A DNA stretch of 64,000 nucleotides from NCBI GenBank assembly GCA_905214795.1, contig CAJMNM010000006.1, positions 50,503 through 114,502 on the forward strand. The letters are read 5' to 3'. Shown piece by piece: positions 1 through 7,144 of the stretch. Each line of letters opens with the position of its first letter. Position 1 is the first letter of the stretch. A program made the translations under genes and the position numbers. This stretch comes from an uncultured bacterium (GTDB lineage Bacteria; Bacteroidota; Bacteroidia; Bacteroidales; Bacteroidaceae). The notes under the pieces were generated by a model. It worked only from the letters and a program-made list of their open reading frames with translations. It had not been told where the DNA came from and searched no databases.

Positions 1-920
1 ACATGATTATATTCATGCTGTTGACTCACATCATTATCGTACGTGGTGTAAAAGAAGGCATTGAAAAATTCTCTAAAGTAATGATGCCCCTTTTGCTGAT
101 GATTATCTGCGTACTGGTGGTCTGCTCGTTTTCCATGCCCGGTTCTTCCGAAGGATTACGTTTCCTGCTCAAACCGGATTTCAGTAAGGTTACGTCAAAA
201 GTCATTCTGGACGCCATGGGACAGGCTTTCTTCTCTATGAGTATCGGTATGGGCTGTCTCTGTACTTATGCCTCTTATTTTACGAAAGACGCCAATCTGT
301 TTAAGACGGCCGGAAGTGTAGCCTTAATTGACACATTAGTTGCAGTTATGGCGGGGTTCATCATCTTTCCCGCCGTATTCTCTGTACCCGGTCTTTCGGC
401 TAACGCCGGTCCGGGACTGGTTTTTGTCACCCTACCCAATGTTTTCCAACTAGCCTTTCACAGTGTACCATGGTTAGGATATATATTCTCTCTGATGTTC
501 TATGTACTGCTTGTATTGGCCGCACTAACCTCTACCATCTCACTTCATGAGGTCGCAACAGCATTTATCCATGAACAATTCCATATAAGTCGCAATAAGG
601 CTGCAAACTACATGACTGTCACATGTATCATATTAGGCGTTTTCTGCGCACTCTCATTTGGCGTACTTAGCAAATGGACTTTACTTAACATGACTATTTT
701 TGACTGGTTCGATTATGTTACCGCCAAATTATTCCTGCCTCTTGCCGGTATGTTCATCTCTATATTTACCGGATGGTATCTGGACAGAAAAATTGTACGT
801 GACGAAATAACCAACGGGGGCAAACTCCGTATTCCTTTTTTCGGATTTTACATTTTTCTTCTAAAATTTATAGCACCGATCTGTATTGCCTCAATCTTTA
901 TTAATGAATTATTGAAATAA
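1..920 (+). CDS. Sodium:neurotransmitter symporter (NSS/SNF) family transporter, 5' end outside window
   Basis: This is the C-terminal ~305 residues of a polytopic inner-membrane protein; the reading frame is open at the window edge, so the real start lies upstream. About seven or eight hydrophobic segments are visible, with the signature stretch GVKEGIEKFSKVMMPLLL near residue 15 and a helix rich in small residues (PGLSANAGPGLVFVTLP) typical of bacterial SLC6/LeuT-like carriers. Such proteins import amino acids or similar solutes with Na+. Bacterial members are about 450 residues, so roughly the first third is missing. The stop is followed after 9 nt by the next gene, which suggests co-transcription. 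Family assignment is confident; the substrate cannot be told. Confidence 0.85.
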   Translation, partial: MIIFMLLTHIIIVRGVKEGIEKFSKVMMPLLLMIICVLVVCSFSMPGSSEGLRFLLKPDFSKVTSKVILDAMGQAFFSMSIGMGCLCTYASYFTKDANLFKTAGSVALIDTLVAVMAGFIIFPAVFSVPGLSANAGPGLVFVTLPNVFQLAFHSVPWLGYIFSLMFYVLLVLAALTSTISLHEVATAFIHEQFHISRNKAANYMTVTCIILGVFCALSFGVLSKWTLLNMTIFDWFDYVTAKLFLPLAGMFISIFTGWYLDRKIVRDEITNGGKLRIPFFGFYIFLLKFIAPICIASIFINELLK

Positions 921-929
921 TCAGTTCAT

Positions 930-1862
930 ATGGGACTGGGCTCACGTTTTAAAAACTGGTTTTACTTCTCACGTGCCTCACGCTCGGTGATACTTTTCTT
1001 ATGCGGTATCCTATTGGGTATCGGTGGATGTACACTCTATCTGTTACAACAGCAGGAAAAACAGTTCCCACCCAGACAGACTGTATTAAATGAAAAAGAA
1101 CTTCCTGTTACCGGAAAGCAAGCTACTTACTCCAAACAGCTTCCGGTACAAAAACCAAAGGAAGACATGCGGACTAAACCGGCTGAAACGTTCTATTTCG
1201 ATCCAAACACAGCTGATTCCATCACACTACAACGTCTTGGTCTGAACAAACGAATTATCAGAAATTTGTATAAATACAGAGCACACGGGGGAGTATTCCA
1301 CCGTGCTGAAGATTTTGCCAAACTATACGGGCTGACCAAAGGGGATTTTGACCGTCTTTATCCATATATCCGTATTGACGAACGTTTCAAACTCATGGAG
1401 GATTTACCCCAGCCCACAACAAAAGAATCTGTCCGACCCAAACACTTCCATACTGAAAAATATCCGACCGGTACACAGATTGATATAAACACAGCTGATA
1501 CTAATGCCTTAAAGAAAATACCAGGAATAGGTAGTTATTATGCCCGTAAAATAATCAATTACCGTGAACAGCTTGGCGGATTCTATTCAACCAAACAACT
1601 CAAGGATATAAAAGGATTGCCTGATAATATCAACCAATGGTTTACAACACCAGAGGAAACACCTCGTAAACTTTCAATCAATCTGGCATCATTCGACAAT
1701 CTGCATCGCCATCCTTACCTGAATTATTATCAATGTCGGGTTATCATGGAACACCGTAGAAAATATGGACCTATCAAGAACCTAAATGAGCTTTCGCTAT
1801 ATGATGAATTCAGTAAAAACGACCTGGAACGCTTATCGCCATATCTGTCTTTTGAAAAATGA
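930..1862 (+). CDS. Membrane-anchored helix-hairpin-helix (ComEA-like) protein
   Basis: 310 residues. A single transmembrane helix (about residues 18-40) is followed by a proline/lysine-rich linker and three helix-hairpin-helix repeats: around 90-145 (DPNTADSITLQRLGL), 184-235 (DINTADTNALKKIPGIGSYY) and 248-305. HhH repeats of this type bind DNA non-specifically; ComEA proteins use them to capture DNA at the cell surface. Most of the protein should lie on the periplasmic side. It starts 9 nt after the transporter stop, so it is probably the second gene of that operon. Role in competence is inference from family only; many Bacteroidetes have such a protein with no proven DNA-uptake function. 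Confidence 0.8.
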   Translation: MGLGSRFKNWFYFSRASRSVILFLCGILLGIGGCTLYLLQQQEKQFPPRQTVLNEKELPVTGKQATYSKQLPVQKPKEDMRTKPAETFYFDPNTADSITLQRLGLNKRIIRNLYKYRAHGGVFHRAEDFAKLYGLTKGDFDRLYPYIRIDERFKLMEDLPQPTTKESVRPKHFHTEKYPTGTQIDINTADTNALKKIPGIGSYYARKIINYREQLGGFYSTKQLKDIKGLPDNINQWFTTPEETPRKLSINLASFDNLHRHPYLNYYQCRVIMEHRRKYGPIKNLNELSLYDEFSKNDLERLSPYLSFEK

Positions 1863-1933
1863 TTTAAATCAAGTTAAAGCACGTTTAATAAAATTTATCC
1901 TTCATTTTTCATCCTCCGATTCGTTTTTCATTG

Positions 1934-1941
1934 TAATTTTG
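1934..1941 (+). promoter_or_regulatory. -7 element of a Bacteroidetes promoter for lrgA-lrgB
   Basis: TAATTTTG fits the TAnnTTTG consensus and lies 31 nt before the ATG at 1973. No good TTTG -33 box is seen at the usual 19-21 nt spacing. Confidence 0.5.
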
Positions 1942-1972
1942 CGCCCAATTCAGATAATAGGTAATTAGCTTT

Positions 1973-2323
1973 ATGGTAAAACAATGTACAATCCTTTTTG
2001 GATGTCTGGCACTAGGCGATTTTATTGTCTGGCTGACAGGCATCAAACTCCCCGGCAGCATTATCGGAATGTTGCTGTTGACCGCATTTCTCCAAATGGG
2101 ATGGGTCAAATTAAGATGGATTAAGGGAATCTCCGATTTTCTAGTCAGCAACATGGGTTTCTTCTTTGTTCCGCCCGGCGTAGCGTTAATGCTGTATTTC
2201 GATGTGATTGCTGCTGAATTCTGGCCAATAGTCATTGCCACCTTAGTCAGTACCATCTTAGTGTTAGTTGTCACAGGTCATGTACATCAATGGGTAAGAA
2301 AACATGGAATATCTCGAAAGTAA
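1973..2323 (+). CDS. lrgA: CidA/LrgA family holin-like membrane protein
   Basis: 116 residues with about four hydrophobic helices. The conserved KLPGSIIGMLLL motif (residues ~24-35) and the segment SNMGFFFVPPGVALMLY (~61-77) are typical of CidA/LrgA proteins. In Gram-positive bacteria these pair with an LrgB partner and affect autolysis, and in several organisms export of pyruvate or similar metabolites. The gene overlaps the next one by 20 nt (2304-2323), the usual arrangement for the two-protein system, and has its own -7 element upstream. Confidence 0.85.
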   Translation: MVKQCTILFGCLALGDFIVWLTGIKLPGSIIGMLLLTAFLQMGWVKLRWIKGISDFLVSNMGFFFVPPGVALMLYFDVIAAEFWPIVIATLVSTILVLVVTGHVHQWVRKHGISRK

Positions 2324-2999
2324 TTTTTTTATGATAGCGCTGACTTTCGGCGTTTATTTTGCAGCCAAAAGACTTCAGGCCTATACCGGTTGGGTTGCAC
2401 TCAATCCAATTCTGTTGGCCATACTCTTTCTTATCGGCTTCCTAAAACTGACAGGCATTTCTTATGAAACGTATGAAGAAAGTGCTTCTATTATCGATTT
2501 CTGGCTTAAGCCTGCCATTGTCGCCCTTGGCGTGCCATTGTATCTGCAACTCAAAAGTATCCGACGTCAGCTTATGCCTGTACTGATCTCACAATTGGCA
2601 GGATGTCTGGTCGGTATAGTTTCTGTTGTTCTGACAGCCAAATGGTTGGGTGCGTCCAATGCTGTAATTATATCACTGGCACCAAAATCAGTCACGACTC
2701 CTATTGCAATGGAAGTATCGGAGTCTTTACAAGGGATTCCGTCACTAACCGCTGCCATTGTAGTTATTGTCGGTTTGTTTGGTGCTATTTTAGGATTCAA
2801 GATACTACAAGTAGGAAGAGTTAAAAGTCCTATCGCACAAAGTATCAGTATGGGAACTGCATCACATGCAGTAGGAACTTCAAGAGCCATGGAATATGGA
2901 CGTACATACGGTGCTTATGCCAGTCTTGGACTGATTCTTAACGGCCTTTTAACTGCCATATTTACTCCTATACTGCTTGGTCTGCTTGGTATCGTATAA
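2304..2999 (+). CDS. lrgB: LrgB/CidB family membrane protein
   Basis: 231 residues, entirely hydrophobic with several transmembrane segments. The conserved LrgB stretch ISLAPKSVTTPIAMEVSE (~123-140) and the later MGTASHAVGTSRAMEYG (~183-199) are present. It is the partner of the overlapping lrgA-type gene; the 20-nt overlap implies coupled translation. The pair is proposed to form a membrane complex involved in cell-wall hydrolase control or metabolite transport; which applies here cannot be read from sequence. A strong hairpin terminator follows the stop. Confidence 0.88.
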   Translation: MEYLESNFFMIALTFGVYFAAKRLQAYTGWVALNPILLAILFLIGFLKLTGISYETYEESASIIDFWLKPAIVALGVPLYLQLKSIRRQLMPVLISQLAGCLVGIVSVVLTAKWLGASNAVIISLAPKSVTTPIAMEVSESLQGIPSLTAAIVVIVGLFGAILGFKILQVGRVKSPIAQSISMGTASHAVGTSRAMEYGRTYGAYASLGLILNGLLTAIFTPILLGLLGIV

Positions 3000-3018
3000 T
3001 ACAGATTTTATAAAAATA

Positions 3019-3056
3019 AAAAAAGTCCGGCTGCTGTATAACAACCGGACTTTTTT
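3019..3056. terminator. Bidirectional terminator between lrgB and the GH27 gene
   Basis: A perfect 12-bp stem (AAAAAAGTCCGG at 3019-3030, CCGGACTTTTTT at 3045-3056) with a 14-nt loop. A-tract and T-tract on the two sides make it usable for the rightward lrgAB transcript and for the leftward gene ending at 3075. Confidence 0.88.
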
Positions 3057-3074
3057 ATATGATAAGCACCAGAT

Positions 3075-6000
3075 TTATTTAATCAGGCAAACTTTTCCAC
3101 CTACCACATACTGTCCATGCGGCAACTTAACTGTATTCGTTCCGGCTGACAAACGCACATTATCAACCAGTGTTCCGTCTATACCATATACCGGAAGATT
3201 CATTGAAGAACCGCTTGTCACCTTCAGTCCGCCATCGACAATCTCTATGGTGACACCTTCAGCACTGCTGCCGGTCTCTATCACACTGACTGCCGTATTA
3301 CCATAATAATAAAGTCTGAAGTTGTCGGCCTGGAACCAACCTTTTGTACTTGTTCCGTCACCGGTTGAAGCCGCGCCAAGACGAAGGGTCTCGCCATCGG
3401 ACAACTGTATGTCTTCTATTCTCATCCTGGTCCAGTCATTGTTATTGTCACCGCTCACCTTATCCAACACCGCTGAAGTCTGAACCTCCGAACCGCCGGC
3501 CTGAGCATAGATATGCTGGTCGGTCAGACGGTCGGCACCGTCCGTATTACGCATATCGGCCTGAAGGACATACCAGCCGGCTGGCAACCCGTTGACCTGC
3601 TGATAAAGATCGATGGAAGTAATACTTTGTGCAATTAAACTGATAAAATAATTTCCATCCGTAGCGGGACGGTCACTGGCTGTCTTATTGTCAGACCATC
3701 CGGAAGACTTCATATCTAAAATCCAACCGTTTGTTGAGTTCTCGAAACTCGGATTGACGATAAACTCGGTCATGTCGAAGCACTCGCCCTCTACCGGAGT
3801 GGCTTCCTGCTTCGTCAGTTTCACCTGGGCTGTCAGCTTATCCGTTGCTGACTGTATGTCTTCAGTAGTTGAACTTTCTGAGGAATAGACCGTCTTGCTA
3901 TTACTGACCATATCCGCCAAAGCCTGCTTAGCGTCTGATTCGGCTACCACTGTCAGAAACTCCTCAGCTGCAGTTATCGCATTCTGAAGGGAAGTCATTG
4001 AGGACATACTCAGACGGGCTGCATCCAGAGCATCATTCAGCTGAGCTATGGCCTCCTCTAAAGCGGCCTTGTCCTTACCTTCTACAGGCTTCGCATTGCT
4101 GACTGCCTCCGTCAGGGGAGCCCTGTAAGCACCCGCTACCTCTGAAATGTTAATGCCTTCGGCCTCTTCTATCAGTTTGGTCAGACGGTTCTGTAAAACA
4201 GAAAGGTCCTCGGACGCACCCTCGATGGTAACGGTCACTTCATCTGACACAGCAGACCCAACAGACTCAGTGCCGCTGTATTTTGCCTGGAATGTATAGG
4301 TGCCTCCGTAATAACCGGAGCAAACATAGGTCGCTGTGCCGTCTGACTCTACTGGAAGAGTACCGACTACCTTGCCGTTGGCCAGAAGCTGGACATAGGC
4401 ACCCTCCGTATCACCGCTGACGGTCATCGTTATGTTGAAAGGCTCGTCGGCACTGTGACTCTCACCGTCGGTATCGATTGTAACGGAGGAACCGCCGCTG
4501 CGGTCTGAGGCGGACACACGGTAAAGGCCGCTGGCATGAGAACGGATTACGGGAGCGAACTCGCTGTTCTTAAAGGTACCCTCATCGGTGCCGTTCCACA
4601 TCTCGGTGATGCGGCAGGGCTGGTCGGCGGCGAAACCGAGCCGGGTCAGGTCAAGCGTCACAGGAACCGAGTTGGAAGGAGTCGGATCCTCCGTGAAGAC
4701 ACGGAATTCCATCGTCACACCCTTGTCGGCATTCTCCACACCGCTGTCATAACCTACCAGGGCCTTGAATGTCTTATACTCATGACCTGCAGGCAGTGTG
4801 AAAGTCAGCACGGAAGGAGCGTTCACACCGAAACCCTTATCATAGGACACACCGTTGATCTTCAGCGTTCCGCCGTCATTGTTTTTGTTCACCTGGGGAG
4901 AATTCCAGCCGTTAACCGGATTCGCATCCATGGTCAATGTTGTCAGTGAGACTTCCTCTCCGTCGGCATTCACAAGCACTGGATTGACCCAGTTTGCATG
5001 GTCATAATCCAGACCGTCACCGCCGTTGGTCACCACGAGGTAGAGTTTCCCGGCACCCGTAATGTCTGCCTCCAGCCGGACACCCTCCGGATGACTAGCG
5101 CGGCTGATGAAACCGCTGCAGGCTATCTGCTTGCCAGGATCTACCTTAACAGTCACATTACCGCCGTTCCACTGATCGGTCTTCTCCTCACGGATGGTCT
5201 GGTCACTGTCAAACACCATAAACTCGACTGAGGACTTGCTGCCCTGGTCTGTACCCGTATTGTCGATGCCGGCAAAGGCGGTAAAGCCAGTCGCCTCCTT
5301 CGGAAGATTGAAGAGCAGGATGGAGTTGGCATGGACGGCAAAGCCGTTCGCATAGGTCTGGCCGTTAATAGACAGCTGGCCGCCTTCAAGGTTCTTGTCT
5401 ACCTGGACCTGAGCCTCTTCCCAACCACAGGTCTTTCTTACAGGTTCCAGTTCTGTCAGTTTCTGACTGGTTCCGTCCTTGTAGGTCACTACAGGATTGA
5501 TCCAGTCCGCATGATCACAATCATAGCCGTCACCGCCGTCCGTAACCACCAGGGCCAGCTGACGGCAACCCTCAGGAAGCGTCACATCCACATCCGTCGC
5601 ATAACCCGTCGTCAGATAGGATATCGTACCGCTGCGGTAAAGCGCGCTCTCGCTGTTCACATACTGGGAACCGCCGGTATTGAACAGCGCAACGAACTTG
5701 TCACCGTTGGCGGGATCGTCTGCGGCCCATATTATCTTATTCTCATCACGGGAAAGCTGACGGTTATTGGCGGAATAATGGTGCATGTACAGCACGTCAC
5801 GGTTGGTCAGAAGCTTGTTTGTCGCATCGTCATTCTGAGGAAGGTCACCACCGAACATCAATGGAGACTTGAATATCGTCCACAGGTTCATCATCGTATA
5901 CTGCTCGTCCTCGGTAAAGTTGGTCCAGCGTTCCTCGCCGCGCTCACCGCGGATACTGATCTTACCTAAAGGAAGCATATCCGCGTCGGGCCATGTTCCG

Positions 6001-6857
6001 GGAGCGATATAGGGAGCCCATTTGGCACAGACCGTGAACTGATAATTCAACTGACTCCAGTTGTCCCAGAAATCATCCACCGTACGCCACATATTCGCGT
6101 GAGACTTCACATGGTCCATCTTATCAACAGGAGTCTCACCGGGAGACAGACTCAGCACAATGGGACGACCGCACTGGTCGATGGCGTGCCGGATCATCTC
6201 GATCTCGGCCGTGTGATAAGGACGAGAGATGTCATCTACCTTTACATAATCCACTCCCCACTGGGCATACAGATCAAAGATGGAATTATAATATTCCTGA
6301 GCACCGGGCTTGCTGTAGTCTACCTTGTAATTGTCACGCAACCATGTGCATGCAGAATCGTTGTTGGCTATCATATCGCAGGTGATTCCGTTGGTGCCCT
6401 TGACTGGAAGCTTCTTCTCCACCGCAACTTTCGGCAGACCGCGCATGATGTGGATTCCGAACTTCAGACCCTTCTCATGTACATAGTCGGCCAGTGACTT
6501 GAAACCGACACCGTTGGCCGCCGAAGGGAAACGGTTCACTGCCGGAGTATAACGGCCGTATTCATCATACACATAAATCGGATTGGTCTGGTTATAGCCG
6601 CCCGCCTTGTCGTTCTCAACAAACCAGCGGATATCGACTACCACATACTCCCACCCATAGTCTGCAAGATGCTCCGCCATATAGTCTGCATTGGCTTTCA
6701 CCTCGCTTTCAACGACTGTGGGACCATAACAGTCCCATGAGTTCCATCCCATGGGAGGGGTCAGTGCCCATTTCTGAAAAGGCAACTCTTTTCCTGTCTG
6801 GGCTGAGACATTAAAAGACAATACAGCCGCAAGACCAAAAATCAACGTTTTTTTCAT
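3075..6857 (-). CDS. Secreted multidomain GH27 glycosidase, predicted beta-L-arabinopyranosidase/alpha-galactosidase
   Basis: 1260 residues with a signal peptide (1-19). The GH27 barrel covers about 25-380: TPPMGWNSWDCYG (33-45), nucleophile candidate D208 in DYVKVDDI, acid/base candidate D262 in RTVDDFWDNW. The galactose-binding Asp pair DDCW of alpha-galactosidases reads D75-I76-R77-W78 here; Ile at this place is the hallmark of the characterised GH27 beta-L-arabinopyranosidase. Two NPCBM-like modules (about 425-560 and 595-725, each with DGGDG/NGGDG and D-HA-W-NPV) interrupt the C-terminal beta-sandwich, which resumes at VPVTLDLTRLGF (731-742). Then follow an Ig-like stretch (~790-878), helical FIVAR-like repeats (~885-1015), a CBM-like domain (~1030-1185) and a sorting-tail-like end (~1200-1260). 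Reaction is inferred, fold is clear. Confidence 0.88.
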   Translation of the reverse strand: MKKTLIFGLAAVLSFNVSAQTGKELPFQKWALTPPMGWNSWDCYGPTVVESEVKANADYMAEHLADYGWEYVVVDIRWFVENDKAGGYNQTNPIYVYDEYGRYTPAVNRFPSAANGVGFKSLADYVHEKGLKFGIHIMRGLPKVAVEKKLPVKGTNGITCDMIANNDSACTWLRDNYKVDYSKPGAQEYYNSIFDLYAQWGVDYVKVDDISRPYHTAEIEMIRHAIDQCGRPIVLSLSPGETPVDKMDHVKSHANMWRTVDDFWDNWSQLNYQFTVCAKWAPYIAPGTWPDADMLPLGKISIRGERGEERWTNFTEDEQYTMMNLWTIFKSPLMFGGDLPQNDDATNKLLTNRDVLYMHHYSANNRQLSRDENKIIWAADDPANGDKFVALFNTGGSQYVNSESALYRSGTISYLTTGYATDVDVTLPEGCRQLALVVTDGGDGYDCDHADWINPVVTYKDGTSQKLTELEPVRKTCGWEEAQVQVDKNLEGGQLSINGQTYANGFAVHANSILLFNLPKEATGFTAFAGIDNTGTDQGSKSSVEFMVFDSDQTIREEKTDQWNGGNVTVKVDPGKQIACSGFISRASHPEGVRLEADITGAGKLYLVVTNGGDGLDYDHANWVNPVLVNADGEEVSLTTLTMDANPVNGWNSPQVNKNNDGGTLKINGVSYDKGFGVNAPSVLTFTLPAGHEYKTFKALVGYDSGVENADKGVTMEFRVFTEDPTPSNSVPVTLDLTRLGFAADQPCRITEMWNGTDEGTFKNSEFAPVIRSHASGLYRVSASDRSGGSSVTIDTDGESHSADEPFNITMTVSGDTEGAYVQLLANGKVVGTLPVESDGTATYVCSGYYGGTYTFQAKYSGTESVGSAVSDEVTVTIEGASEDLSVLQNRLTKLIEEAEGINISEVAGAYRAPLTEAVSNAKPVEGKDKAALEEAIAQLNDALDAARLSMSSMTSLQNAITAAEEFLTVVAESDAKQALADMVSNSKTVYSSESSTTEDIQSATDKLTAQVKLTKQEATPVEGECFDMTEFIVNPSFENSTNGWILDMKSSGWSDNKTASDRPATDGNYFISLIAQSITSIDLYQQVNGLPAGWYVLQADMRNTDGADRLTDQHIYAQAGGSEVQTSAVLDKVSGDNNNDWTRMRIEDIQLSDGETLRLGAASTGDGTSTKGWFQADNFRLYYYGNTAVSVIETGSSAEGVTIEIVDGGLKVTSGSSMNLPVYGIDGTLVDNVRLSAGTNTVKLPHGQYVVGGKVCLIK

Positions 6858-6932
6858 GATAATAATTGTTAGGTTAAATTAGTTAGTCTTTCAATATGAA
6901 GTTACTAAAAGATTTAAAGTTTCAAGCTGTCG

Positions 6933-6940
6933 CAAATATA
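6933..6940 (-). promoter_or_regulatory. -7 element for the GH27 gene
   Basis: On the minus strand this reads TATATTTG (TAnnTTTG), 76 nt before the ATG at 6857. No matching -33 box is obvious. The 287-bp divergent region 6858-7144 is very AT-rich and carries this and the opposite promoter; no gene lies in it. Confidence 0.5.
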
Positions 6941-7076
6941 TAAAATAAATTAAAAAGATTGGTAATAATACACTAATTTTTCTTATTAATAAATAATCAG
7001 CGTTCATTATAGACATTTTTATCAAAAAAAGACTCTAATTGATATTAATGTTCTTTAACAATAAAAGACTCATCAT

Positions 7077-7107
7077 TTTGAAATACTATTTTTATTTATT
7101 ATTTTTG
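7077..7107 (+). promoter_or_regulatory. Bacteroidetes promoter for the clan-A glycosidase gene
   Basis: TTTG at 7077-7080 and TATTTTTG at 7100-7107 with exactly 19 nt between them, matching the TTTG-N19-21-TAnnTTTG consensus. The ATG follows 37 nt later at 7145. Confidence 0.75.
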
Positions 7108-7144
7108 AAATCGAATAAATATTCATTAACCTAATTATCATTCA

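Noticed and set aside
5331..5969. 212-residue plus-strand ORF inside the GH27 gene
   Set aside because: Shadow frame of a well-supported coding region, no start signal or domain.
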